Of a stretch of 64,000 nt of DNA, positions 18,567 to 27,288 are shown one piece after another. Below the pieces are notes generated by a model that saw nothing but the letters and a program-made list of their open reading frames with translations, was not told the DNA's origin and did no database searches. The position numbers and the translations under genes were made by a program. The stretch comes from Mycolicibacterium wolinskyi (GTDB lineage: Bacteria > Actinomycetota > Actinomycetes > Mycobacteriales > Mycobacteriaceae). The DNA lies in NCBI RefSeq assembly GCF_002101965.1, contig NZ_LQQA01000033.1, forward strand, positions 496,001 to 560,000, in the 5' to 3' direction. Each line of letters begins with the position of its first letter. Position 1 is the first letter of the stretch.

Positions 18567-18849
18567 CGTGTCCTCCCGACCCTGCCCGTTGACCCGCCCA
18601 GAACGATTCTCGGGGGAGTGCGGCGAGTTGACACGAGTAGTCGGCTACTCGATCGAGGCGCGACATGCCCGACTCGCCGCCGCGCGCGGTCGCGCGATCC
18701 GGCGACTGCACGCCGAATACAGGTAGCGCTCCACTCGTGAATTGGCGGTCCTCCGGTCGTACGGTTCGAGCATCACCGGGATTATCGGTGGATCAAACGT
18801 CAGGAGTGCCGGAAATGTTCACAAAATCCGCTGAACACCAGGAGCGGTT

Positions 18850-18957
18850 GTGACTGGCTGGCTGGCCGCGCTGCCGCTGATCTTCGCCGCGTTCGGCGTA
18901 TACGACCTGCAACGCTGGCTCGAACGCCGTGATTACAACCGGCACCTGGCCGATTGA
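18850..18957 (+). CDS. Very short membrane-anchored peptide (35 residues)
   Basis: GTG start at 18850 with AGGAG six bases upstream encodes a 35-residue peptide beginning MTGWLAALPLIFAAFGVYDL and ending in a charged tail (ERRDYNRHLAD). One hydrophobic helix is followed by a basic/acidic amphipathic tail. Short proteins with the same layout (a hydrophobic helix, then YDLQ-LERRDY-RH-D) are, from memory, common in mycobacteria, but I cannot search. It overlaps the stop of a 12-codon ORF at 18815-18853 that has its own AGGAG. It lies upstream of the subtilase gene on the same strand; its function is unknown. Confidence 0.6.
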   Translation: MTGWLAALPLIFAAFGVYDLQRWLERRDYNRHLAD

Positions 18958-19123
18958 CGTTATCCATGAATGTATTTCCCTAGTCCAACAACCCGAATTT
19001 GCCGGCCGGGCCGCCGCGAAACGCCGGCGCCGGGGAACCGAGAAATCGGGACGGGCGCCCGCCGCTCATAGCACCATTGAGTGGGTGGACCCGCCGGGTC
19101 GACGACGATGCCGAGGGAGCGCG

Positions 19124-20944
19124 GTGAGCTCAGCCGAGAGTCGAATCTGGTCCGATCGGGTGCAGTGCGCGCTTGCCGACCTCGCGGCCCTGGACAAGCC
19201 CGCCGACATCGCCGCGGTGACCGAAGCGGTGGCGGCGCGATTCGCCTCCGAGTTCGTCGAACGGGATCGGCAGTACGAGAAGGACAAGCCGTACTGGCAC
19301 AACCGTGTCGAGGATGCCGTCGCAAGCCTGCGCAAGCGGCGCTTGGTCAGCCGGTCCCGCACCGGTGAGTTCACGTTGACGGCGGCCGGGCGGCGTGACG
19401 TCGAGCGGGCATGTGCGGCGGCCACGGCAACGGTTCCGGCCGCCGCCGCACCAAAGGGCGTCGCCGTGGCGCCACCACCCGACGAAAAGCCAAGGCGCGA
19501 TCCGGTTTTGGCCGGCGTCATCACGCCGCCGCTGCGTGAGCAGATGAGGGCAGGTGCCATTGCCGAGTCCCCGATGCCGATCATGATCGAACTGAACCTG
19601 GGCTTCCAGCCATCGGTGGCCGACGCGATGAACCGGGTCCGTGACCTGTGGCAGCTCGTCGGCGCCGCGGGCACGCCGCAGCCGCTGGCCGATCAGTTCA
19701 TGATCGGCGATCTGACGGCCGCCCAGGTCAAGCAGCTGGTGTCGGCCGACGCGGTGCCGCAGAGCTGGCCGCATCGCGCCATCTACCGGATCTGGCCCGA
19801 TTTCGAAGTCACCCCGCAGATCGACGCGTCGTCGAACACCATCAAGGCCGTCGCCGCACAGCGCTCCTTCGACAGCTATGGCGACAAGATCGTCTGGGCA
19901 GTCGTGGATTCCGGCATCGAGCAGACCCATCCGCACTTCGCGCACCACCACACCGTCACCGACCCGCTGGTGTCCGCGCTGCACAAGGATTTCACCGGAG
20001 GCGACGCGCCGCTGACCGACACCGACGGGCACGGCACGCACGTCGCGGGCATCATCGCCGGCGGGCTCGTGGACTGGGCGGACAAGAAACTCGTGGTGGC
20101 CGAGAAGCGGCTCAACGATCCCGAGCGTGGCGGCGACCCCATCATGCAGCCGCGCGATGTCAGTGAACCCGGCCGGCTCGCCGGGATGGCGCCGAAGGCG
20201 AAGCTCGTGAGTCTCAAGGTGCTCGGCCCCGGTGACGACGTGTCGCGGGTGAGCCGCGTGATGCAGGCCCTCGCCTATGTCCGCGAGCTCAACGCCGGGA
20301 GCGAACGGGCGCCGCGTATCCACGGCGTGAACCTGAGCCTGGGCTATATGTTCAACGCGGAGTGGTACGCGTGCGGCCAGAGCCCGATGTGCGTGGAGGT
20401 CGACAAGACCGTGCGCTCGGGAGTCGTGGTGGTCGTCGCGGCCGGAAACTCCGGATACGTCTCGCTGAGCACGTCTTCCAGCAAGGATTCGCAGAAGTTC
20501 ACCGTCGACATGACGATCAACGATCCAGGCAACACCGAGAGCGCCATCACGGTCGGATCGACCCACCGCAGCTCCCCGCACACCTTCGGGGTCTCGTACT
20601 TCTCCTCGCGCGGACCGACCGGCGACGGGCGGCGCAAGCCCGATCTGGTCGCGCCAGGCGAGCGCATCACGTCGGCCGCGGCGGGAGCCCGGCGCGACAG
20701 CGTGACGAACCAGATCGATGTCGACGACGACGTCCCGGTCTACCTCGAAGAGAGCGGAACGAGCATGGCCGCGCCCCACGTGTCCGGCGCGATCGCGGCG
20801 TTCCTCTCGGTACAGCGCGAGTTCATCAGCAAGCCCGAGGCGATCAAGCGCATCTTCGTCGACTCGGCCACCTCGTTGGGGCGCGACCCCGCATTCCAGG
20901 GCAGCGGCCTCGTCGACCTCATGCGCGCACTGCAATCCGTATGA
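19124..20944 (+). CDS. Subtilisin-like S8 serine protease with N-terminal winged-helix (Mrr_N-like) domain
   Basis: About 606 residues from GTG at 19124, preceded by GAGGGAG; an upstream open extension is not supported. Residues ~1-90 look like a winged helix of the Mrr_N kind: KPYWHNRVEDAVASLRKRRL followed by SRTGEFTLTAAGRRD. The S8 domain has an intact triad: Asp262 (WAVVDSGIEQTHPHF), His303 (DGHGTHVAGIIAGG) and Ser547 (SGTSMAAPHVSGAIAAF). There is no signal peptide or membrane helix, so it is probably cytoplasmic, unlike the mycosins. It is 16 bp from a co-directional alpha/beta hydrolase. The combination suggests a regulated intracellular protease; the trigger and target are unknown. Confidence 0.85.
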   Translation: MSSAESRIWSDRVQCALADLAALDKPADIAAVTEAVAARFASEFVERDRQYEKDKPYWHNRVEDAVASLRKRRLVSRSRTGEFTLTAAGRRDVERACAAATATVPAAAAPKGVAVAPPPDEKPRRDPVLAGVITPPLREQMRAGAIAESPMPIMIELNLGFQPSVADAMNRVRDLWQLVGAAGTPQPLADQFMIGDLTAAQVKQLVSADAVPQSWPHRAIYRIWPDFEVTPQIDASSNTIKAVAAQRSFDSYGDKIVWAVVDSGIEQTHPHFAHHHTVTDPLVSALHKDFTGGDAPLTDTDGHGTHVAGIIAGGLVDWADKKLVVAEKRLNDPERGGDPIMQPRDVSEPGRLAGMAPKAKLVSLKVLGPGDDVSRVSRVMQALAYVRELNAGSERAPRIHGVNLSLGYMFNAEWYACGQSPMCVEVDKTVRSGVVVVVAAGNSGYVSLSTSSSKDSQKFTVDMTINDPGNTESAITVGSTHRSSPHTFGVSYFSSRGPTGDGRRKPDLVAPGERITSAAAGARRDSVTNQIDVDDDVPVYLEESGTSMAAPHVSGAIAAFLSVQREFISKPEAIKRIFVDSATSLGRDPAFQGSGLVDLMRALQSV

Positions 20945-20960
20945 CCCGAAGGGACTTCCC

Positions 20961-22295
20961 ATGGCCGATGATGTGACCGACCGGATCTGGCGCCTGGTGT
21001 TCGACGAGGAGGGGCACTCCGACAACGCGGCTGTGACCGAACTCGGCGACCGCGCCGAAGGTCTCAGTGATCTGGTGATCTTCTCGCACGGCTGGAACAA
21101 CGACGAGGCGGCCGCGAAGTCGTTGTACGACCGCTGGTTTCGGCTACTGGCGAAGCAACTGGATCCGGCGCGCTCGGTCGGATTCGTCGGCGTGCGCTGG
21201 CCGTCGCAACTGTGGCGCGACGAGCCGATACCCGACTTCGAGCCAGCGGTGGCCGGCGGTGGCGGCGGCGCGGCCGCGCTGGGCCAGGAGCGGGTCGTCG
21301 CCGCCGGCGACCCCTCGCTCGACCCCGCCGAACTCGCCGATCTGAAGAACATGTTCCCAAGCGGCACAGCGGAATTGGACACCCTTGCGCAACTGCTTGC
21401 GGCGCCGCCGACGATGGATGCGATTCCCGACCTGTTCGAGGCGCTGCAGGCGTTCAACGCCGCGACGCCCGACGGGTTCAGCGACGGTGAGGCCGACGCA
21501 CCCGATGCCGGGCCCGGAATGGTCGCCGACGACCAGGATCCGTCGGAGTTGTTCAACACGTTCGCCGACCAGTTGCTGGCCGCCGGGGTGGAGTTCCGCG
21601 ACGACGGCGGCGGTGCGGCGGGTCTCGGCGATTTCGCGGCCAAGCTGTGGCACGGCGCCAAGGAGGCGCTGCGCCAGCTCAGCTATTGGAAGATGAAGAA
21701 CCGGGCCGGCGTGGTGGGCAAGGACGGGCTCGGCCCGGTGATCGACCGATTCACCGCGAAGTTCCCGGGTCTGCGCATCCACCTGGTCGGGCACAGCTTC
21801 GGAGCGCGGGTGGTGTCCTACGCGTTGGCCGGGATGACCGCCGCGCAGCCCTCACCGGTCAAATCGGTCACGCTCCTGCAAGGGGCGTACTCGCGCTTCG
21901 CGTTCACCGAGAAGCTGCCGTTCCGGAAGGGCTCGGGTGCCCTGTTCGGCATGCTCAGCCGGATCGACGGCCCGCTGACGGTCTGCTTCTCGAGCCATGA
22001 CCGGGCCTTGGGGACGTTCTACCCGCTCGCGTCGGCCGCCGCGGGTGACGATTCGGCCGCCGCGGCCGATCCGCTGTTCCGGTGGCGCGCGATGGGATCA
22101 CACGGCGCGTTCAACTCGCCGACGCAGAGCCTCGGTGCCGACGGTGCGGTGTACCCGTTTCAAACCGGCCAGATTCTGAACCTCGATGCGTCCGGCGTGG
22201 TCGCCAAGGACGACGGGCCGTCCGGTGCGCACAGTGACATCTTCCACAAGGAGCTGACCTGGGTGGTGGCCGCGGCAGGCGGCCTGGCGAGGTGA
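20961..22295 (+). CDS. Alpha/beta hydrolase coupled to the subtilase
   Basis: A 444-residue cytoplasmic serine hydrolase from ATG at 20961 (GAAGGGA upstream). The oxyanion-side strand is LVIFSHGWNND (about residues 38-48) and the nucleophile elbow is LVGHSFGARVVSYAL with Ser279; a C-terminal His may be that of GAHSDIFHKEL. Between them lies an unusually long, acidic, Ala/Gly-rich insertion (roughly residues 95-230). There is no signal peptide. It forms an evident two-gene unit with the protease. The fold suggests a lipase, esterase or similar enzyme, but the substrate is unknown. The frame is open farther upstream inside the protease gene; that part is not coding. Confidence 0.8.
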   Translation: MADDVTDRIWRLVFDEEGHSDNAAVTELGDRAEGLSDLVIFSHGWNNDEAAAKSLYDRWFRLLAKQLDPARSVGFVGVRWPSQLWRDEPIPDFEPAVAGGGGGAAALGQERVVAAGDPSLDPAELADLKNMFPSGTAELDTLAQLLAAPPTMDAIPDLFEALQAFNAATPDGFSDGEADAPDAGPGMVADDQDPSELFNTFADQLLAAGVEFRDDGGGAAGLGDFAAKLWHGAKEALRQLSYWKMKNRAGVVGKDGLGPVIDRFTAKFPGLRIHLVGHSFGARVVSYALAGMTAAQPSPVKSVTLLQGAYSRFAFTEKLPFRKGSGALFGMLSRIDGPLTVCFSSHDRALGTFYPLASAAAGDDSAAAADPLFRWRAMGSHGAFNSPTQSLGADGAVYPFQTGQILNLDASGVVAKDDGPSGAHSDIFHKELTWVVAAAGGLAR

Positions 22296-22687
22296 AGCGC
22301 CGGAGTCGGGTGTGTGCTGAAAGATCACTTCAAACTGTCGAGCCTGGTGCGCAGCAATTGTGCAAGGCGCTCTGTTTGCCGGTCGTCAAAACCTATCTCG
22401 CCACATCTATCCGGCCATGCAGTTGCCGCCGCCTCGATCCGCGCTTCCGCAGAATCGGTATCGAGGAACATGTCCGACGGAAAAATTGGCTAACTCGGCA
22501 TAACACCTGTCGGTGCAAGAAAGAAAGTGTGTCCGGAGGGGAGTTGTCCACCTACGACACGGGTTGCGTTGCTGTAATTGAGGCGGCGAACGCATCACAA
22601 CCTTGCGCCGGATACCTCTGACATGTCGATCTTGAACGTTGACGAAGCCCACTTCGGCTTCCGCGGCCATCGGCGAAGGGTGCGATG
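22296..22687. other. Intergenic stretch without recognisable gene
   Basis: The 392 bp between the convergent hydrolase and MFS genes contain only short, low-quality reading frames with no ribosome-binding site or recognisable protein. It has lower GC than its surroundings and contains one copy of a dispersed repeat (22528-22593). It looks like old insertion debris. Confidence 0.5.
22528..22593 (+). repeat. Dispersed repeat, copy A
   Basis: This 66-bp segment aligns with 34466-34532 in the same orientation. The first half is strongly conserved (TGTGTCCG, G-rich tract, TTGTCC, CTACGACACGG). The last 44 bp match at 31 positions by my hand alignment, with one indel in the G tract. The other copy follows a transposase remnant, so the repeat may be an insertion-sequence end. 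The two copies bracket the catabolic cluster. Confidence 0.6.
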
Positions 22688-23923
22688 TCAACACCAGCTT
22701 CGTGCGCGGCCTGGCTGCTGGCGGCGCGGCTGCCGGGTTAGTAGCGCGATGAGGCAACCGGCGGCGAGTACACCGACGGTGACGGCGAAGCCGATGCCGG
22801 CGCTGCGTAGCCCCCAGCGGTCGGCGACCAAGCCTTCGCCGATGACGGGTAGGGAGATGGCGATGTAGGCGACCACGAAGAGTGTTGAGCTGACTTCGGC
22901 GCTCCGATCGGCTGGCGTGGCCTCGATGACGGCGGCCAGGCCGCGGCTGAAGCTGACGCCTTGTCCTGCACCGGAAATGATGGCGGCGACGACAAGTCCG
23001 ACGGGTGAAGTGGTGACCAACGCCGCCGTCAAGGCCATCATGCCGATCACGAGAGTTGCGCAGCCCAATACCATCGCGCCATGGGGCTGCATCCGGTTGG
23101 CCGCTACCTGAGCCACCGCTGAGGCGAGGAAGCTACAGCTGGCGACGACCCCCGCTGCGGCGTGATTGTCGATGCCGATCATGGTGGAAAGGAATGACGG
23201 TGCCAGCGCGGCGAACAGTCCCATGCACGCAAATCCCGCGAGGGTCCCGATCGCCGCGAAAGCGAAAGTGACACGCACTTGGGCAGGAAGTCGTAGCCGC
23301 TGTATTCCGAGATGTCCGGTCTTGGATGATGTTTCGGGCACGCCGATGACGGCAAGGCCTGCCGCTACCACCAACACGATGTGCATCACGAATGCCACCT
23401 GCAGCGGTGCGGGGCAGTACTGCACGAGCACACCGGCCAGCAAGGGTCCTGCGCCGAGCCCACCCACGTTGGCGATGGTCGCGATCGCGGCGGCCCTGGT
23501 GCGCCATTTCGGCGGTGCGGCTTCGATGATCGCTGCGGTGGCAGTGCCGGTGAAGACACCGGCCGACAGCCCTGACAGCACGCGTGCCGCCACCAGAGCT
23601 AGGACGGTGTCGGCAAGCAGGAACATCGCGCCACTGGCTACCGCGGCGACGACGCCGCCCAGCAGCACTGGGCGTCGACCGATCGCGTCGGACCAGCGTC
23701 CGCAGATCACCAGCGCCGCCAGTACCCCACTGGCATAGGCCGCGTAGATCATCGTGGTGGTGAGTACCCCGAAGTGCATCGTGGTGGCGTAGAGCGCATA
23801 CATCGGGGTCGGCAGCGTGGTGCCGGCCATGATCACAGCGAACGCGTACACCAGCAACGCCGTGGCCGCACCGCCACGCGGCCTTGCTTTTTGACCCTCC
23901 GACGCCAGCGCCTCTGCAATCAT
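22688..23923 (-). CDS. MFS transporter
   Basis: A 411-residue major facilitator with about twelve hydrophobic helices. The inter-helix 2-3 signature GRWSDAIGRRPVLLGG (near residues 75-90) is typical of drug or metabolite exporters of the DHA1 group. It overlaps the upstream monooxygenase gene by ATGA and is the last gene of a four-gene minus-strand operon (hydrolase, hydrolase, FAD monooxygenase, MFS). It probably exports or imports the substrate or product of that pathway; direction and substrate are unknown. Confidence 0.88.
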   Translation of the reverse strand: MIAEALASEGQKARPRGGAATALLVYAFAVIMAGTTLPTPMYALYATTMHFGVLTTTMIYAAYASGVLAALVICGRWSDAIGRRPVLLGGVVAAVASGAMFLLADTVLALVAARVLSGLSAGVFTGTATAAIIEAAPPKWRTRAAAIATIANVGGLGAGPLLAGVLVQYCPAPLQVAFVMHIVLVVAAGLAVIGVPETSSKTGHLGIQRLRLPAQVRVTFAFAAIGTLAGFACMGLFAALAPSFLSTMIGIDNHAAAGVVASCSFLASAVAQVAANRMQPHGAMVLGCATLVIGMMALTAALVTTSPVGLVVAAIISGAGQGVSFSRGLAAVIEATPADRSAEVSSTLFVVAYIAISLPVIGEGLVADRWGLRSAGIGFAVTVGVLAAGCLIALLTRQPRRQQPGRARSWC

Positions 23924-25494
23924 GACCGCTTCGGCGGCGCTGAGGTGACAATGTGCGGCGTCATGGATTGCACAGCGGTGCGGGTGCTTTCGGCGATGTT
24001 GTGGATGGCGATGTGGCCGATGTAGCCGTCGGGACGGATGAACAGCAGTGTGTCTCGGGTCAAGCCGTAGATCTTGGCGAATTGTCCGGTCGGGTCCGTG
24101 AGCACACCGTTGGGTAAGTCGTCCTTGCTACCGGTGTCGACGATGACGCGCGTGAGTTGTGCGCCGGTGGCGGGCCAGTCGAGTTCGGCCAACACGGCGG
24201 CGGCGTGTGCGCCGTAAGCCAACGCGCCGAAGTGCGGTCCGCGGTAAGCGTCAAACACCCGCACGCGGCGCCCGTCGGCGGTGACGAGATCCGCGTTCGG
24301 GGCGCGGTCACCGACACGCAGGGTCTTGGTCCGGTCTGCCGCCAAAGACGCGAGTGGTCCGCCATGGTAGGTCAGGGCGAGTTGTTTTTCGTCCTTGCCG
24401 CGTCGGATGCTGGAGGGGTCGAGCTTTCCGATGCCTTCGTATTTCTTGGTCGACAGGCCGAGCACGCCTGCGGCGATCGGTTGGCGTTCGTGTTCGTAGG
24501 TGTCGAGGAGTCGGTCATCGGCCCCGGCCAGGATTTGGCCGAGTTTCCAGCCCAGGTTGTAGGCGTCGCCGATGCCGGTGTTGAGGCCCTGGGCGCCGGC
24601 CGGGGTATGCACGTGGGCGGCGTCACCGGCCAGCAGGACGCGGCCGCGGCGGTAGTTGGCCGCGAGGCGGATGTTGGGGCGAAACACCGACTGCCAATCG
24701 ATGTCATGCAGTTTGAGTCGCTTGTTGTGGATGTGCGCTTGGATACGTGCGTTGATCTGCGCGAGGTCTTGGGGCGCTGCTTCATCGGGCGAAAGCCGGA
24801 TCATCCATTGGAATTTGTCGCTGTGCGGTAGTGGGCAGGCCCCCACGAATCGGCCCTTGAGGCCGGGCCACACGTGCCAGTATTTGCGGGACAGCCCACC
24901 TGAGACGGCGGCGTCGACGATGAGGATGCGGTCGGCCTCGTCGGTGGATCCGCCGAACTCGACACCGAGAATCTTGCGGACCCGGCTGGCCCCGCCGTCG
25001 GCTCCGACAAGGTACCGCGCGGTGATGTCTTCGCCACCATCGGCAGTCGAGACGTGTGCGGTGACATGGGTGCCGTGGTCGGTGAACTCCGTCAGCTCTG
25101 TGCTGAAATCGACGCGCCCGCCCAAGGATTCGAACCGGGTGTGCAATGCGCGGTCGGTGCGGTGCTGTGGAATGAGCCATGTATCGGGGTAAGGGACATC
25201 GGGGCCGCGCTTTCCCTTGGCCATCATCCGGAATGGGATGGTGAACGGACCGAGATGGATGCCCATCGGCGGGTACAGGGCGCCGTGGTTGATGACGTCG
25301 GGCAGGGCGCCCAGATCGTCGAGTATCTCTAGGGTGCGCGGCTGGATGCCTTTGGCGCGTGAACCGTCGAAGGCATGCGGTGCTTTGTCGATGAGGCGTA
25401 CCGGCACGCCCCGGCGGGCGAGGTCGATTGCCAGGGTGGTGCCGGCAGGCCCGGCGCCGACGATCAAGACGTCGGTGGTGCTGTTTGTGGTCAT
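23920..25494 (-). CDS. FAD-dependent monooxygenase (PHBH/MhpA family)
   Basis: A 524-residue flavoprotein hydroxylase of PF01494, likely hydroxylating an aromatic or polyketide-like ring with NAD(P)H and O2. Motifs: FAD-binding VGAGPAGTTLAIDLARRG (residues ~12-29), the DG motif YLVGADGGASRVRK, and the GD motif VLLAGDAAHVHTPAGAQGLN. A C-terminal thioredoxin-like domain, as in MhpA and RdmE relatives, occupies the last ~120 residues. It is third in the operon beginning at 27230, between a hydrolase and an MFS transporter; this order suggests ring hydroxylation followed by hydrolysis. Confidence 0.88.
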   Translation of the reverse strand: MTTNSTTDVLIVGAGPAGTTLAIDLARRGVPVRLIDKAPHAFDGSRAKGIQPRTLEILDDLGALPDVINHGALYPPMGIHLGPFTIPFRMMAKGKRGPDVPYPDTWLIPQHRTDRALHTRFESLGGRVDFSTELTEFTDHGTHVTAHVSTADGGEDITARYLVGADGGASRVRKILGVEFGGSTDEADRILIVDAAVSGGLSRKYWHVWPGLKGRFVGACPLPHSDKFQWMIRLSPDEAAPQDLAQINARIQAHIHNKRLKLHDIDWQSVFRPNIRLAANYRRGRVLLAGDAAHVHTPAGAQGLNTGIGDAYNLGWKLGQILAGADDRLLDTYEHERQPIAAGVLGLSTKKYEGIGKLDPSSIRRGKDEKQLALTYHGGPLASLAADRTKTLRVGDRAPNADLVTADGRRVRVFDAYRGPHFGALAYGAHAAAVLAELDWPATGAQLTRVIVDTGSKDDLPNGVLTDPTGQFAKIYGLTRDTLLFIRPDGYIGHIAIHNIAESTRTAVQSMTPHIVTSAPPKRS

Positions 25495-25497
25495 GGG

Positions 25498-26391
25498 TCA
25501 AGCCGATCGGTCGAAGGTGTCGTAGAAGGTCGCAAGTTTGTCGGCGACAACGACGGGACGTTCGAAAGGAGCCATGTGGCCGCAGTCGTCGATGACGTGG
25601 TATTGGCTGGGCTGCAGCAGGGTACGGACCTGGTCCAAGCTGCTGATGGGAGTGACGTGGTCGTCGCGGCCCCAGATCAATTGGATGGGCAACGCAAGCG
25701 TGCCGGTTTGCCCGTAGAGCTCAGCGCGGTCGAACAGCCCAAAGTTCCGTAGCGTCTGGAAGAAGGCGTAGATCGAGCCTTCGTACCGGTAGGCGTCACC
25801 GACCATGACCGACAGTTCCGCGGCGCGCTCGGGGTCGGCGACGTTGTGTCCCAGATGTTGCTCGAGGATGCGGCGCCCGAAATATTTGGCGATGACGCTG
25901 GCCGTAATGTTGTTACCTAGCATCAGTTTCTGGATTACCGGCTGACGGCTGAGCCCGGCCGGGCCTACCAGGGTCAGGGTGGCGGTCCTGTCGACGTGTT
26001 CGCTCACGTACGCCATCGCGATCAGGGCACCCATCGACGTGCCCACCACGTGGCATGGCACAGGCACCTCGAGGCGCTCGATGAGTTCGCTCAGTTGGCG
26101 TACGAACAACGCTTGGTCGTACCGGGCGACTACACGGTCGGAATAGCCGCGCCCGTAGCCGCTGTAGGCCAGGGTCCGCAGGCCGCGGTTGTGCAGCTCT
26201 GCGGCCATCTCATCCCAGTAGAACAATGGGATGGTCAGCCCGCCGGCCAGTACCGCGACATCGCCTCCCTCAGGCCCGGTCAACTCGTAATGCGTTACGC
26301 CATCTGTTAATCGGATGTAGTTGCCGCGGAGGCTGCGTCGCGTGGTGGCGTCGAGTCGGCGGTCTTCTCCGGCGGCGACGAAGTACTTCAT
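25498..26391 (-). CDS. Alpha/beta hydrolase
   Basis: A 297-residue alpha/beta hydrolase from ATG at 26391, chosen because AAGGAA lies just upstream and it overlaps the preceding stop as ATGA. The nucleophile elbow is CHVVGTSMGALIAMAYV, the acid is probably in WGRDDHVTP, and the catalytic His in DDCGHMAPFERP. The oxyanion region uses LAGGLTIPLFYWD. This architecture is typical of C-C bond (meta-cleavage product) and ester hydrolases. A longer upstream frame exists within the neighbouring gene and is rejected. Confidence 0.82.
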   Translation of the reverse strand: MKYFVAAGEDRRLDATTRRSLRGNYIRLTDGVTHYELTGPEGGDVAVLAGGLTIPLFYWDEMAAELHNRGLRTLAYSGYGRGYSDRVVARYDQALFVRQLSELIERLEVPVPCHVVGTSMGALIAMAYVSEHVDRTATLTLVGPAGLSRQPVIQKLMLGNNITASVIAKYFGRRILEQHLGHNVADPERAAELSVMVGDAYRYEGSIYAFFQTLRNFGLFDRAELYGQTGTLALPIQLIWGRDDHVTPISSLDQVRTLLQPSQYHVIDDCGHMAPFERPVVVADKLATFYDTFDRSA

Positions 26392-27230
26392 TGCGGTTTC
26401 CTTGATGGGAGCGATTGCAGAAATTCGGTGATGGAGTCGGCCACCCATGCGGGGTCTTCCTCAGGAAGCAGATGCCCGCCATCGGGATGGACTTTCTCGG
26501 TGCTGCCGGCAATGTCGCGGAGGAAGTGCTGGCCGTCCATGTCTGCGCTGCGCAACACCAGGGTCGGCGCGTTGATGTTGGAAATTTCGGCGCTGCGGTC
26601 GGCTTGGTCGGTGGTGAGGAAGTCGACGAACGCCGAGCGGTTGCCCGGCCGATTCCATAGCCGGTGAGCGCGCTCCACCATGGCAGCGTCGACGATGTCG
26701 GAGTTCGGTCCGACGGCTTGGCGCAGGCTGCGCTCGACGGCGCGGCGCGGCATGAACCGTCGCAGCAGTTGACCGATGACGGGGTTGCGCGCCAATGCCA
26801 TCGCGGCGGGCAGTTCCTTGTCCGGGTAGCCGGTCGCATTGATCAACACCAGCCCGGTGAGCTGCAGGTGTTCGGGGTGATCGAGCGCAAGGTTCCAGGC
26901 GATGTTGCCGCCCAACGAGTTACCGGCCACCGCGCACTGCCCTACGCCGATGGTGTCCAAGAAGCGGGCGAGGGTCGCCGCGTAGGAGGCGACCCGGTAA
27001 TCACGGTCGGGGCGCGGTCCGGTCACGCCGAAACCCGGCAGATCCAGCCGGATGACGTCGAAGGAACCCCACAGTCGGTGCGCGACGGCCTCCACCCCGT
27101 ACAGCGAGGAGGCGCTGCCGTGCAGCAGCACCACCGTCGGGCCCGTTCCGGAGCGCTTGTAATGGATGCGCATTCCGTCGACCGCGGCGAACCGGGAGTC
27201 CGGGTGAACATCGATGTCTCGGAGATTCAT
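26388..27230 (-). CDS. Alpha/beta hydrolase
   Basis: A 280-residue alpha/beta hydrolase, first gene of the minus-strand operon. It has an oxyanion loop VVLLHGSASSLYGVEAVAHR, nucleophile elbow QCAVAGNSLGGNIAWNLALD and a terminal His in HPDGGHLLPEEDPAWVAD. The chosen start (MNLRDIDVHPDSRFAAVDGM) lies immediately beside a candidate TetR operator, and there is no clear ribosome-binding site. The open frame continues upstream antisense to the TetR gene but is not coding. It may cleave a ring-opened or ester intermediate made by the operon's monooxygenase. Confidence 0.8.
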   Translation of the reverse strand: MNLRDIDVHPDSRFAAVDGMRIHYKRSGTGPTVVLLHGSASSLYGVEAVAHRLWGSFDVIRLDLPGFGVTGPRPDRDYRVASYAATLARFLDTIGVGQCAVAGNSLGGNIAWNLALDHPEHLQLTGLVLINATGYPDKELPAAMALARNPVIGQLLRRFMPRRAVERSLRQAVGPNSDIVDAAMVERAHRLWNRPGNRSAFVDFLTTDQADRSAEISNINAPTLVLRSADMDGQHFLRDIAGSTEKVHPDGGHLLPEEDPAWVADSITEFLQSLPSRKPQ

Positions 27231-27254
27231 AATGGATACAGTGTTGCCGTTATT
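27230..27254. promoter_or_regulatory. Candidate TetR operator, divergent promoter
   Basis: Contains GGATACAGTGT (27234-27244), which is identical, in reverse complement, to the core of the palindrome at 27999-28029, followed by the partly matching CCGTTATT. It sits between the hydrolase operon start and the TetR gene. The shared 11-mer on both sides of the tetR gene argues that the TetR at 27289 controls both flanking units. Confidence 0.55.
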
Positions 27255-27288
27255 GCAGTGGTTGTCAAGGGTGGTCATACTGAGCCGC

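Noticed and set aside
17095..18711. Second long minus-strand frame over the peroxidase gene
   Set aside because: Out of frame with the conserved heme motifs; arginine-rich composition typical of shadows.
19130..21661. 843-residue antisense ORF over the subtilase and hydrolase genes
   Set aside because: No domain or start site; the opposite strand carries an intact catalytic triad and coupled genes.
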